From NCBI GenBank assembly GCA_035944115.1, contig DASZBJ010000012.1, positions 124,001-188,000 on the forward strand: a stretch of DNA of 64,000 nucleotides, written 5' to 3'. A model generated the notes under the pieces. That model saw nothing but the letters and a program-made list of their open reading frames with translations. It made no database searches and had not been told where the DNA came from. The position numbers and the translations under genes are program-made. This stretch comes from Candidatus Babeliales bacterium (GTDB taxonomy: Bacteria > Babelota > Babeliae > Babelales > Vermiphilaceae). Positions 1 through 8,474 of this stretch are shown here, one piece after another (position 1 is the first letter of the stretch; the number at the start of each line of letters is the position of its first letter).

Positions 1-829
1 AAAGCAAGCAATAACGAACGTAAATCAACAAAATGCAAATCTCACGAGAACGTTACAAGAACACTGTGTATACGCACGGGAGGCAACAACCGAATTACAT
101 CGTGCCGTAGCAGAATCCGCTACGGAAATTAGAACAGCAGGCCAAGATCTCATTAACGCGCAAAGACAATTGCAAGAAGATCAAAAAGAGCACGGTGAGC
201 ATGCAGAATTATTTATGCAACATCTTGATAATCATTCGAGGGCGATTGGGGGGTTGCATGCAAATCAATCAGCTGCCCAACAGACTCTGACAGAAGTGCT
301 GGCTGCTCTTGCTACTATAAACGCACGTCAAGAAGCACTAGAAAAAAAACATGATGACTCTTCAGCTCTGTTACTACTAGGAATCGAGCGCCTTGAACAG
401 GCAAGCCTATTGCTTTTCGATCAACAAAAAACCAACGCAGATGCACAAGCAGAAATACAAAGACAAGCAGCCGCACAAGCAGATGCCGAAATTGATGCGC
501 AAGTACTGCAACAAAACACCCGATTTAATCGTGTAAAGCGAGCAGGATGGGCAATATTTGAGCGAAATCTTCGGGTAACAACGCCGAGAGGTCTTCTCAC
601 TAATCCGTTGGCTAACGCTGCGGGCGGTGTAGCAGTACATGAACTTCTGCCTGAGACTCCTATCAGAAATCTAGCCGCTGCTGGCCTTTTAGGTAATGCA
701 GTTGTTCAATTTGGACTCAGCGTAAGAAATGCCTATACGCAAGTTAAGCAATTTGAGAGCATCACAAGAAATGCTGTTGTAGCAGAGCGCCAACAAAGAC
801 TACTGCAACATAGTAACAAGCAAAAGTAA
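1..829 (+). CDS. Coiled-coil protein with C-terminal hydrophobic hairpin (5' end outside window)
   Basis: The reading frame is open from base 2 to the stop at 829 with no stop codon, so the gene is cut by the left edge; the TTG at 170 is not needed as a start. The visible part is rich in Gln, Ala and Glu with heptad-like spacing, which suggests a long coiled coil. It is followed by a C-terminal stretch of about 60 residues with two hydrophobic segments around LLTNPLANAAGGVAVHELLP and LAAAGLLGNAVVQFG. A similar NP/SP...hydrophobic...R.L...hydrophobic layout closes the next genes at 1063, 2384 and 4194. No enzyme motif is seen. Function unknown; probably membrane-anchored or secreted. A perfect terminator follows at 889. 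Confidence 0.75.
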   Translation, partial: KQAITNVNQQNANLTRTLQEHCVYAREATTELHRAVAESATEIRTAGQDLINAQRQLQEDQKEHGEHAELFMQHLDNHSRAIGGLHANQSAAQQTLTEVLAALATINARQEALEKKHDDSSALLLLGIERLEQASLLLFDQQKTNADAQAEIQRQAAAQADAEIDAQVLQQNTRFNRVKRAGWAIFERNLRVTTPRGLLTNPLANAAGGVAVHELLPETPIRNLAAAGLLGNAVVQFGLSVRNAYTQVKQFESITRNAVVAERQQRLLQHSNKQK

Positions 830-888
830 ATCCGCTTACGGATCCATGCACAGCATGATTGCTATGATGCAATTATAGTAATGTGAAT

Positions 889-933
889 AAATAAGGTGCC
901 CCCGCTTTCTATGAAGGCGGGGGCACCTTATTT
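889..933 (+). terminator. Perfect 17-bp hairpin terminator
   Basis: Arms 889-905 and 917-933 are perfectly complementary, with a GC-rich core flanked by AAATAA/TTATTT and an 11-nt loop. It lies between two plus-strand genes and would end transcription of the first; the A/T flanks make it potentially bidirectional. Confidence 0.9.
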
Positions 934-1062
934 ACAAAAGCTCTGGACAAATTGGCCTTTTGCTCATATCATAGCTCCTCATTACGAACACCCACAATAC
1001 AAACAACATTGTTTACTATTAATGCACATATTTTAACCACAACAAAAAAAGGTATTCTCTAT

Positions 1063-1734
1063 ATGATTTTCAAAAAATCTCTTTTACCATTACTAACATT
1101 ATTACTTTCTATTACTCATCTAGACGTTCAAGCGGCAGCAGCAGGCGATTTGAATGCAGCGGCGGCGGTTGATGTTACAGGAAATCCAATAGTACAGCTT
1201 AGCACTCTCTTAGCTACTAATACTGATGAGATTACCGCTCTATCAAGAGGAGAACAGTTCGCATTGATAATGCAATTGAAACAGCTTCAAGCATTAGAGG
1301 CCCAGCTCAAATTGATGGCAAGCAGCAACACAAATGGCGAGAATGACACCGAGGAAAAAGAAAAGGGCGATACAGTAACAAACGCTATGGATGCACTCAA
1401 ACGCATGCCAAGAGGAGAATTCGCTAGCAAGCACTTAAGGGATCTAAAAGTATCTCCTGTTATTCCTGGATTGCTAACGGCCGTGACCGGTGGACTGAGC
1501 TTAACGGATAGGATTTCATCTGGAGCTAGAACAAAATTGAGAACCCTTGCTCTTGTATCTGGTGTTGTTACTGCCGCATCTGGTTTGTATACTGTTGCAC
1601 GTACAATTGTACCACCATACAGCAAAGCAGCAGCACAAACTCCTCCTTTGCTGGCGGCAGGGTCTAGAAGACAAAGTTTGTCATCATCAAGCAACTCTAG
1701 TAGTCAGTTGACCACAAACAACGTGAGGAAATAA
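1063..1734 (+). CDS. Secreted protein with C-terminal hydrophobic hairpin
   Basis: I chose the ATG at 1063 because it gives a classical signal peptide (MIFKKSLLPLLTLLLSIT..., probable cleavage near VQAAAA) and has AAAGG about 10 nt upstream; the longer frame from 952 adds no plausible N-terminus. The 223-residue product has a helical central part with an acidic EKEKGD stretch. A hydrophobic pair of segments follows (PGLLTAVTGGLSLTD and TLALVSGVVTAASGLYTVA), then a Ser-rich tail containing SRRQSLSSSS. The tail has an RRxS kinase-site-like motif. Function unknown; the C-terminal hairpin matches the neighbouring genes at 1, 2384 and 4194. Confidence 0.8.
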   Translation: MIFKKSLLPLLTLLLSITHLDVQAAAAGDLNAAAAVDVTGNPIVQLSTLLATNTDEITALSRGEQFALIMQLKQLQALEAQLKLMASSNTNGENDTEEKEKGDTVTNAMDALKRMPRGEFASKHLRDLKVSPVIPGLLTAVTGGLSLTDRISSGARTKLRTLALVSGVVTAASGLYTVARTIVPPYSKAAAQTPPLLAAGSRRQSLSSSSNSSSQLTTNNVRK

Positions 1735-1750
1735 CTTACATTAAATTACT

Positions 1751-1798
1751 AAAGACGAGGGACAGAAAGTGTATTATATCTTTCTGTCCCTCGTCTTT
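1751..1798 (+). terminator. Perfect 18-bp hairpin terminator
   Basis: Arms 1751-1768 and 1781-1798 are perfect complements with a 12-nt loop; A-rich and T-rich edges flank the stem. It ends the gene at 1063. Confidence 0.9.
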
Positions 1799-1819
1799 AT
1801 ATTTCGAATGAACTGCGAA

Positions 1820-2099
1820 CTAAGAGCTTATCCGAAAACTAATCCATGGTGCAAAATGTTGCAATAGATGAATATTGTAGAATGCTTTTGACATCCGATC
1901 GTCTTCACGAGTGTATACGTGGTGATCCAGGAAATCGTGCGCCGGTAAGGCGCGACAAAATAGTTTATTATTTAATTGAATTCACTTAAATATCTCTTTA
2001 TTAACCTGGATCGCCACGCACGCCAATGGCGGCTCGCGAAGACGATCGGAGGATCTTTCTCTTTAATACTATGACAAGAATTTTCGGATGAACTCTTAG
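1820..2099. repeat. 280-bp palindromic element with nested inverted repeats
   Basis: Outer arms 1820-1838 and 2081-2099 match as an inverted repeat with a 3-base difference (ctaagag...atccgaaaa). A second long pair, 1894-1931 and 2005-2050, carries the GATCGTCTTC / GAAGACGATC and GATCCAGG / CCTGGATC cores. A small GCGCC/GGCGC hairpin sits at 1939-1953. There is no ORF. This resembles a MITE or a REP-like intergenic palindrome; no clear target duplication was seen. Confidence 0.7.
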
Positions 2100-2383
2100 A
2101 TCGAACTCACGTTACTTAGGAGCCATACGAAGCCAACTGTGCATTAATCTTCGTAAGGCAGAGTGTGGCGATCCATTTTTACAGGAAACAATGTTAGCGG
2201 TGGTAACAAACGATCATAACAAACTAGTTTGTTATTAACACGAAACAACCTTGGCTCATCACAAGAAATTCTAGACAAGTCCCCTTTTACATCATATCCT
2301 TTTCCCCCAACATACACACTGCAATGTTAATAATTGCTTATTATTAATCTCATTTTTTTAATTCTAACAGGGAGGAGTCCTTT
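2100..2383. other. Non-coding spacer with second repeat-like stretch and a 20-bp palindrome
   Basis: No gene is seen. Around 2120-2185 there is a further partial inverted pair (CATACGAAGCC... and CTTCGTAAGGC...GGCGATCCA) of the same flavour as the element just upstream. Bases 2216-2235 form a perfect 20-bp palindrome centred on ACTAGT. A GGGAGGAGT ribosome binding site just before 2384 serves the next gene. Confidence 0.55.
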
Positions 2384-3451
2384 ATGATTCTCAAAAAAAT
2401 ATCCTTAATGTTGTTGACGGTGCTGTTTTCTACTTCTTGTCTGGAAATTAAGGGCGCAGACGACACGCCTGGGCATGCATCCAGCTCATCTAGCGCTCAT
2501 GCAACTCCACCTCATATAACTGTTGATACACCACCTCAAACCCCTGCAAGTCCAGGAGCCCCGGATCTTTTGAGCGCTCGTACTAATCAAGCTGAAGAAG
2601 GTCACGCTCAAAAATTATCAGGAAGCGCTGATAGCGAAGCAGAGACTGATGAGGAAACAAAAGCAGCGCATGAAGCTGCACGCGCATCAAATGCTCTACT
2701 CCAAATATTGCGGGAACAAACTGAATCGCTAGGACAACTCCCAGCACAATCCGTACGGCTATGTGCAGCTTTAGAAAGAATTGCACAGGCAACAGAAGAG
2801 CATGCACGGGCGTCAAAAGCATCTGAAGAAACACAAAAGCAACAACTGTATACACAAAAAAAACAATTCGCTCTCGAAGTAGCCATAGCGCTGCAAGACG
2901 TTTCACCAGAAACAGATGTAACCGACATTTATAGCCGGATAGAGCAAGACCCCCTCTTTCTCGCTAAAATTAACTACGCTGCACGTCTAGAAGAAGAGCA
3001 AAAAGAGCGGCGGCAGAATCCGAAACCCGAACCAATACCGGGAAATGGTCCTGGTGCTGGAAGCCCTATAGTTCCTGACGACTTGCCGCCAGCAATACCA
3101 ACACGGTGGGCAGCGTTTAAATATAGTCTAACTTACGTACCTTATTCTCCAGCAGCTTATGGATTTGTAACAGCGGTCGCGCATACTGCGAGTAATTCTT
3201 CTCGGGTACCACAAGCTATTAGAGAGAAATTATCATTGTTGACTCTCGGTAGTGGGTTTGCTACCGGTCTAGCAACGGTGAGAACTCTTGCGCATACTGT
3301 ATCCCCACAAAGATCTGATCTCTTGAAAAGACTAAAGGCTGCGCACGCGAAACAACAACTAAATGGTTCACAATCAGGACTGAGAGGCTCTGCTCTTAGT
3401 AAGAGTCTCACAAGCCAACCGACTGGTTTCACTGATACGGTCAGAAATTAA
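2384..3451 (+). CDS. Secreted acidic coiled-coil protein with C-terminal hydrophobic hairpin
   Basis: The ATG follows a strong GGGAGGAGT site. The N-terminus (MILKKISLMLLTVLFSTSC) is a signal peptide and could be a weak lipobox ending at Cys19. Residues about 30-75 are Pro/Ser/Thr-rich, 85-215 are Glu/Ala/Gln-rich and likely coiled coil, then comes a Pro/Gly linker. The C-terminus has two hydrophobic segments (YSPAAYGFVTAVAHTAS and LSLLTLGSGFATGLATV) like those of the proteins at 1, 1063 and 4194. No catalytic motif is visible. Probably an envelope or exported protein of unknown function. Confidence 0.8.
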   Translation: MILKKISLMLLTVLFSTSCLEIKGADDTPGHASSSSSAHATPPHITVDTPPQTPASPGAPDLLSARTNQAEEGHAQKLSGSADSEAETDEETKAAHEAARASNALLQILREQTESLGQLPAQSVRLCAALERIAQATEEHARASKASEETQKQQLYTQKKQFALEVAIALQDVSPETDVTDIYSRIEQDPLFLAKINYAARLEEEQKERRQNPKPEPIPGNGPGAGSPIVPDDLPPAIPTRWAAFKYSLTYVPYSPAAYGFVTAVAHTASNSSRVPQAIREKLSLLTLGSGFATGLATVRTLAHTVSPQRSDLLKRLKAAHAKQQLNGSQSGLRGSALSKSLTSQPTGFTDTVRN

Positions 3452-3490
3452 TACACCATAGATGGCGCAATACAACGCAAGCGTTTAAAG

Positions 3491-3528
3491 GAAAGAGGCC
3501 GAGGTTAAAATCAGCCTCTTTCTTTTTT
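3491..3528 (+). terminator. Rho-independent terminator
   Basis: The stem GAAAGAGGC/GCCTCTTTC (3491-3499 and 3514-3522) is followed by six T. It ends the gene at 2384. Confidence 0.85.
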
Positions 3529-3608
3529 GCAACCGTATCACATCGCAACAGGCTCTCTGATAGAATTTAGTCACTCGCTTATATCACAAATCGTCATAGG
3601 GAAAAATA

Positions 3609-4154
3609 ATGAAATCACTCGTCATTTTTTTTAGCATCATATTGCCTGTTTTACCACTCTCATCGCTCCATGCTGCCGCAGAGGAAGTACCTCCTGCCAA
3701 CGAACAAGAACTCGCTCAAGAAATGTTAGGCTTATTTCAAAACCCTGAACTATTACTTTCTGTACTAAGAACATCACTCGCATTAGCGCAGACCAAAGCC
3801 GATGCCGTCACAAAAATGTTGCTCGCGCAATCAATCAGTATAGTAGAAGAAAAAGAACCTGCGTCTGATCCAGCGCAGCAAGAACATGAACAAAACATTC
3901 ACTATGCTACGATGTTAAGCGTACAAAAACAACGCCTTACTAATTGGTGCAATCATCTGAAGACTCCTGATTGGGGAAAACACTCACCAGAACAAAAAAT
4001 AGCACTGTTAACACAGATGCTTAATGCAGAAAGAACATCTGTCAAAGCAATCCTCAGCTCAACCCCGAAAGGTAGAGCTGACGGATCCGCTGCCGCTTAT
4101 CAATTACAACCAAAACCACGATCAAGTCTTTACGCACCATATCAAGAAAAATAA
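3609..4154 (+). CDS. Small secreted protein with W-EQK module
   Basis: 181 residues with a clear signal peptide (MKSLVIFFSIILPVLPLSSLHAAA, cleavage near HAA). The rest is helical and charged. Around residues 115-150 it has LKTPDWGKHSPEQKIALL. The same layout (short helix, S/T-P-x-W, a few residues, S-P-E-Q-K, then a helix) occurs in the secreted proteins at 5069, 5899, 8881 and 36685. No known domain is recognised. The gene starts a run of same-strand secreted genes and sits 39 nt from the next one, so the two may be co-transcribed. Confidence 0.82.
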   Translation: MKSLVIFFSIILPVLPLSSLHAAAEEVPPANEQELAQEMLGLFQNPELLLSVLRTSLALAQTKADAVTKMLLAQSISIVEEKEPASDPAQQEHEQNIHYATMLSVQKQRLTNWCNHLKTPDWGKHSPEQKIALLTQMLNAERTSVKAILSSTPKGRADGSAAAYQLQPKPRSSLYAPYQEK

Positions 4155-4193
4155 TAATAAATTATTACTACACACCACCGCAAAAGGGAAAAA

Positions 4194-4976
4194 ATGAATT
4201 TTAAAAAACAATTTTTTTTATTGTTAATCAGCGTTGTTTTCAATTGTAGTCCATTGCTGGGCGCTGAGCTTCCTATAGTGACTGCTGCTAACGCAGCCAT
4301 AGCCGCTCTTAAAGCTGATTCAACGCTCACATTTTCAGGACTCCTAAATTATACGACGGCCAACTGCTCTTTACAGCTTGATGCAGCACGCAGGACATCC
4401 CCTGATGACGATACCCCTGTTGCAACCACAGAAGAAATAGCTTTAGGATCTGCACTTGAAAGATTAGAAGCAGCCCACCTCGCACTCAACTATACAACAA
4501 CATGGCCTGAAGAAGAAACGAAAGATAGCCAGGATGCTGGACACACGCCTCTTCGACATTGCTTAAATGATATCCATACGGAAACCTTAGGACATAAAAA
4601 AATGTTACAAAAGGATTCAAGCAACTACAATGATTCTGGAACTATAATAAGCACATACGGCGAAATACTTGCGACCGCATGCAATGAGTTAAACATCAAG
4701 CCAAAAACCCCAACTGCGCCATCACTACGGCAAATATTACTATCAACTGGCCTACCCTCAAGAGCGAACGGTCCTGGTTTTCTCGCCAATCCGACCCTCG
4801 GCCTGATGGGAGCGGTTGCTTCTTTCGGCATTGCAGATAAGGCTTTAAGAAGACTCGTTGGAACTGCATCGCTCGTACAAATTGCCTGTGGCGCAACCTA
4901 TCATCTTGGCAAATGCATACAGCAATACAATGCTCTTATCGCTAACAACCACGTTATACCAAAAGCAAAAAAATAG
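4194..4976 (+). CDS. Secreted protein with C-terminal hydrophobic hairpin
   Basis: 260 residues; AAAAGGGA lies 7-10 nt before the ATG. The signal peptide is MNFKKQFFLLLISVVFNCSPLLGA. The middle is helical with several acidic residues. The C-terminal 65 residues hold NPTLGLMGAVASFGIADKAL and a second hydrophobic stretch (VGTASLVQIACGATYHLG), the same hairpin design as in the proteins at 1, 1063 and 2384. Function unknown. It lies 39 nt behind the gene at 3609. Confidence 0.82.
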   Translation: MNFKKQFFLLLISVVFNCSPLLGAELPIVTAANAAIAALKADSTLTFSGLLNYTTANCSLQLDAARRTSPDDDTPVATTEEIALGSALERLEAAHLALNYTTTWPEEETKDSQDAGHTPLRHCLNDIHTETLGHKKMLQKDSSNYNDSGTIISTYGEILATACNELNIKPKTPTAPSLRQILLSTGLPSRANGPGFLANPTLGLMGAVASFGIADKALRRLVGTASLVQIACGATYHLGKCIQQYNALIANNHVIPKAKK

Positions 4977-5068
4977 TCGCAATTCTCCTGGGCACCTCTA
5001 TAGAATGAACGTGCCCATCTATCCCGTAATCGAATAGCTTCCACCCAACACACATTAATAGGAATGTC

Positions 5069-5722
5069 ATGAAAGTAAAATTCACCCATTACGTGACCGT
5101 GCTATTGTTTACAACATACATGCAAGCGTCCCTATTTGCATCATCCGATCAACCACATGAAAGTACCACACACCAATCTTCTCCAAAGCTGGAGTTAACC
5201 AAAAAACTGACGAAAAACGATAATACATCTTGCGAATCAGAAGCAGAAAAATCTGCTTCCACACACCACCTACAAATCAACTGGCCCGATAAATCAGCCT
5301 CCCACTTAAGTGGCGCACAATTTACTATAAAACTCCCTCGACAACCAAACGATATGAGCAATCCATTGCAGCCTGGTTCTACTGGCCACCATTTTTATGG
5401 AACATTAATTTCTAAACTCAAAAGAACACAAGAAGTTCTGGACCATATGAACTCTGACCAATGGAACAACTTATCCGCAGCAGCACAAGAAGAATTCATT
5501 GATAATCATTACGCACAAGAGCAGCAAGAGATCGCACATCTGCAGAAAAAACCCTCTATTTTAAAAAGATTATTTACACAACCATTTGTAGGTGTTGCTT
5601 TATTTATGTTATCAAACACAAAGGCCCTTACTAACCATGCGCCATTATTAGAACATGCCAATATACAAGCAGTTGCATGCATACAGGCTGTCGCAAGCAT
5701 GATATATCAGCTGCTACTATAA
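5069..5722 (+). CDS. Secreted protein combining W-EQK module and hydrophobic C-terminus
   Basis: 217 residues with an N-terminal signal sequence (MKVKFTHYVTVLLFTTYMQAS). The linker is Ser/Thr/Lys-rich and low in complexity. Residues about 120-160 contain HMNSDQWNNLSAAAQEEF, a diverged copy of the W...Q...H..Q module. The end of the protein is hydrophobic (PFVGVALFMLSNTKAL and AVACIQAVASMIYQLLL), resembling the hairpin of its upstream neighbours. It therefore joins the two families of this region in one polypeptide. Function unknown. Confidence 0.8.
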   Translation: MKVKFTHYVTVLLFTTYMQASLFASSDQPHESTTHQSSPKLELTKKLTKNDNTSCESEAEKSASTHHLQINWPDKSASHLSGAQFTIKLPRQPNDMSNPLQPGSTGHHFYGTLISKLKRTQEVLDHMNSDQWNNLSAAAQEEFIDNHYAQEQQEIAHLQKKPSILKRLFTQPFVGVALFMLSNTKALTNHAPLLEHANIQAVACIQAVASMIYQLLL

Positions 5723-5898
5723 CGTGGCTCTATATCAGAAGATGGTAAATACCTCCGAATATGGTGCGTTCGCCGAGGCTCTCTTCCGTCTTCGTTAAAA
5801 TTCCGCATGCAAAAAATAACGTCTGACTCCATAGACAAAAGCACTGAATGTAATTATATTGCTGCAAGTAAATTCAACCCAATACTACAAGGAATCAG
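5723..5898. repeat. Spacer with degenerate dispersed-repeat fragment
   Basis: Bases about 5758-5796 resemble 42672-42707 (shared GTTCGC, a GAGGCT/GAAGCT core and CTCTCTT). It looks like a decayed copy of the palindromic repeat seen at 42657-42906. Nothing else is seen. Confidence 0.35.
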
Positions 5899-6378
5899 AT
5901 GAAAAAAATAACCCTCACCGCATTATTGCTTTCTACATACGCATGTACCAATGCACATCAACAAAAGGCAACAGTGGCATATGATGAGAGCGAAACAGAT
6001 ACAACCAAAACAGAAGTGCAAACCCCTGCCGCCAGCCCATCTACTCCCCTGCAAACAAATTCTGCTACTCCATCGAACACATTACAATCATCGACTAAGC
6101 AACCGCTGACTGTGGATGCATCATTCCATGCCATTTTAGACACAGAGATGACAGCAGCACAGGATCAAATAGCATTCTTGACATCACCTCATTGGAAGAT
6201 TCTCACACCAGAACAGAAATCACAGGTAATCATTGAACATCACGCAAAACAAAAAAGCGCATACAACAAATTATTTAATATTAAAGAAAAATCTAAGTTC
6301 AGGAGATTTGCAGAAATGGCTTGGGTGGGTGTGATAGGCTACTTTGCTGGAAACGCGTTCCCTTTGAAAAGAAGATAA
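5899..6378 (+). CDS. Small secreted/lipoprotein-like protein with W-EQK module and C-terminal TM
   Basis: 159 residues; GGAATC precedes the ATG. The N-terminus MKKITLTALLLSTYACTNA is a signal peptide with a Cys at 16 that only weakly fits a lipobox. Residues about 25-75 are a Thr/Ser/Pro-rich linker. It carries the clearest copy of the module: FLTSPHWKILTPEQKSQVI followed by EHHAKQKSAY. A single hydrophobic stretch (FAEMAWVGVIGYFAGNAF) ends in a basic KRR tail, so the C-terminus may anchor in a membrane. No known family is recognised. Confidence 0.82.
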   Translation: MKKITLTALLLSTYACTNAHQQKATVAYDESETDTTKTEVQTPAASPSTPLQTNSATPSNTLQSSTKQPLTVDASFHAILDTEMTAAQDQIAFLTSPHWKILTPEQKSQVIIEHHAKQKSAYNKLFNIKEKSKFRRFAEMAWVGVIGYFAGNAFPLKRR

Positions 6379-6393
6379 TTCATCTATCGAAAA

Positions 6394-6445
6394 TCCCTAT
6401 CCGTTATTGCTAGACTAAGAAAAAAAGTAGCAATATGGGTAGGGA
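6394..6445 (+). promoter_or_regulatory. Hairpin that would pair with the Shine-Dalgarno of the next gene
   Basis: Bases 6394-6411 can pair with 6429-6445 over 17 pairs with one bulge and two wobbles; the loop is 6412-6428. The right arm contains GGGTAGGGA, the only plausible ribosome binding site for the ATG at 6448. There is no T-run, so this is more likely a translational control element than a terminator. Confidence 0.5.
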
Positions 6446-6447
6446 AT

Positions 6448-7413
6448 ATGGTAAAAAAGAGAGTATTATATATAATTTTTCTGTGCAGCATAACGGTACT
6501 GCACTATGTTGATGCAAAAAAAACGCATATTAAAAAAACAGTTATCATAACTGGTACTAATCAACAGAAATCTCCCGCACCTACTAACACAGAAAACATA
6601 TCCACAGCTCCAATCACCATCACCATTTGGATACATGGCACGACTCCATCAATTGCAAAACTACCGATCAACAGTATTCAACAGTTTTTTTATACTAAGC
6701 AGGGTATTTTTGACCCACGCACCTTGAATCCTACAACTCACCGTCATCAAATTGGCACAACGCTCACCGAAAGCCCTCTCTTTCCTGCGCAACATTTTTA
6801 CATGTTTGGTTGGTCCGGAACATTATCATTTGCTGCTCGGCAAAAAGCCGCTGAACAGCTCTACGCAGAGCTCATTACACTCTGCGATCACTATCAAAAA
6901 ACATATAGTACAACCCCACGCGTCCGGCTGATCACGCATAGCCACGGTGGAAATGTCGCTCTGAATATGGCAACCATGACGCAACGCCCAACAGATCCTC
7001 TGGCGATCGACGAACTTATCCTCCTTGCATGCCCCGTACAAGATCACACCGCACAGCACATCAATAACCCCATGTTCAAACAGATATATTCGCTTTATTC
7101 CACCAAAGATTTTTTACAAATAATCGACCCGCAACAGTTATATAGCCCCACCAAAACATCCTCTTTCTTTTCTCGACGGCGCTTTACGCCCCATCAAAAA
7201 ATACGCCAAGTGAAAATTCAGATAAATAAACGATCTATCTCTCACATTGAATTCATTTTATCCCGTTTTGTCCGTATGCTACCCAAGGTCTTATCTGAAA
7301 TAAAAACATGGGCATCTGACGCCTGGGATGATCCGTCCACCGAGCATACACTCCGTATCTCAACCCATAACCAGAAAAAAAGAAAGTTTCAGAGCGAAAA
7401 CCCATCTGTTTGA
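6448..7413 (+). CDS. Exported alpha/beta-hydrolase (lipase/esterase-like), first of tandem pair
   Basis: 321 residues with a signal peptide (MVKKRVLYIIFLCSITVLHYVDA). The fold is that of serine hydrolases: strand and oxyanion loop ITIWIHGTT around residues 57-66, and a nucleophile elbow LITHSHGGNVALN with Ser165. Plausible acid and base residues are Asp221 (STKDFLQ) and His266 (ISHIEF). The HSHGG elbow is like lipase/DUF676-type hydrolases. The substrate cannot be told from sequence; an acyl ester or lipid is most likely. The next gene is a close paralogue. The ribosome binding site lies inside a hairpin (6394-6445). Confidence 0.78.
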   Translation: MVKKRVLYIIFLCSITVLHYVDAKKTHIKKTVIITGTNQQKSPAPTNTENISTAPITITIWIHGTTPSIAKLPINSIQQFFYTKQGIFDPRTLNPTTHRHQIGTTLTESPLFPAQHFYMFGWSGTLSFAARQKAAEQLYAELITLCDHYQKTYSTTPRVRLITHSHGGNVALNMATMTQRPTDPLAIDELILLACPVQDHTAQHINNPMFKQIYSLYSTKDFLQIIDPQQLYSPTKTSSFFSRRRFTPHQKIRQVKIQINKRSISHIEFILSRFVRMLPKVLSEIKTWASDAWDDPSTEHTLRISTHNQKKRKFQSENPSV

Positions 7414-7489
7414 CAAGACAGCAATAATGAGGAAAGATGAACTTATATAATCAGAGTAATTGAATATAATTTTATACGGTTGTTAAATC

Positions 7490-8473
7490 ATGAACCAACG
7501 CAATTTTTTTCGTAAACCATATCTCACCCTTTTAACGTTTACCGCGATGCTTTCTGGTTGCGCTGGCTCATCTGCTAAAAAACAACAAGTTAAAAAAACG
7601 ATCTGGATGGCCGATTCTACCCCCCGCAAACAACATGCTCCAATCCAGAATGATATCTCTGCACCACAAACCAACTGCCAGCAAATGGTAACTATTTGGG
7701 TCCACGGGACCTGTAAAACCTATCATTTTGCACCATATGGCCCGATTAAAAAGTTCTTTTATACTAAGCCAGGTATCTTTGACCCACGAACCCTTACCAC
7801 TGACATGCACCATCACACCATCGGTAAAAAAATATGCCAAAGCGCACCTGAACAGTTCCCTGCAGATCATTTTTATATGTTTGGATGGTCAGGAATATTA
7901 TCATTTGAGGCACGAGAAGAAGCTGCACATCAGCTCTACCAAGAAATTATCACACTGCTTGAACAGTATGAGCAAACACATGGCTACCGTCCACGCATTC
8001 GTCTCATAACCCATAGTCATGGCGGGAATGTGGCACTAAATCTTGCCCGAATTGCCTCTCAATACAGTACACCGCTCCGCATAGATGAACTCGTCTTGCT
8101 TGCATGTCCCGTACAAGACCTCACGGCACCATACACACAAGATCCAATGTTTACTACAATATATTCACTCTATTCCAGCACCGATTTGATTCAAATTGCA
8201 GACCCACAGGGTTTATATGCGCAGCAAAAAAATCATACCACTTCCCTCTTTTCTCGCCGCAAATTCAGCCATCATCCAAAGATTCGTCAAGTGAAAATTC
8301 AAATCAATAAACGATCTCTGGCACACGTAGAGTTTATACTATCTCAATTTGTAGATATGCTTCCCCATCTATTAGATGAGATCGATACATGGTCAGAAGA
8401 AATATGGCATAATGAAGAAGCACAACCAACGTTGTCTATTATGACGAATAAAAATGAGAAAAAAGGGAATTGA
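7490..8473 (+). CDS. Alpha/beta-hydrolase lipoprotein (lipase/esterase-like), second of tandem pair
   Basis: 327 residues, closely similar along its length to the product of the upstream gene. Both share VTIWVHGT/TIWIHGT, KFFYTK.GIFDPRTL, HFYMFGWSG, RLITHSHGGNVALN and LACPVQD. Predicted catalytic residues are Ser176, Asp232 and His279. Unlike its twin it has a textbook lipobox (LSGC, Cys24), so it should be a lipid-anchored envelope protein while the twin is soluble after cleavage. A tandem duplication followed by a change of location is inferred. Probable function: hydrolysis of an ester or lipid; substrate unknown. Confidence 0.8.
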   Translation: MNQRNFFRKPYLTLLTFTAMLSGCAGSSAKKQQVKKTIWMADSTPRKQHAPIQNDISAPQTNCQQMVTIWVHGTCKTYHFAPYGPIKKFFYTKPGIFDPRTLTTDMHHHTIGKKICQSAPEQFPADHFYMFGWSGILSFEAREEAAHQLYQEIITLLEQYEQTHGYRPRIRLITHSHGGNVALNLARIASQYSTPLRIDELVLLACPVQDLTAPYTQDPMFTTIYSLYSSTDLIQIADPQGLYAQQKNHTTSLFSRRKFSHHPKIRQVKIQINKRSLAHVEFILSQFVDMLPHLLDEIDTWSEEIWHNEEAQPTLSIMTNKNEKKGN

Positions 8474-8474
8474 G

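Noticed and set aside
407-640. Minus-strand frame of 77 codons inside the first gene
   Set aside because: Cys-rich, no ribosome binding site, fully antisense to a well supported coiled-coil frame.
1287-1694. Minus-strand frame of 135 codons
   Set aside because: Antisense shadow of the secreted gene at 1063; no domain and no start signal.
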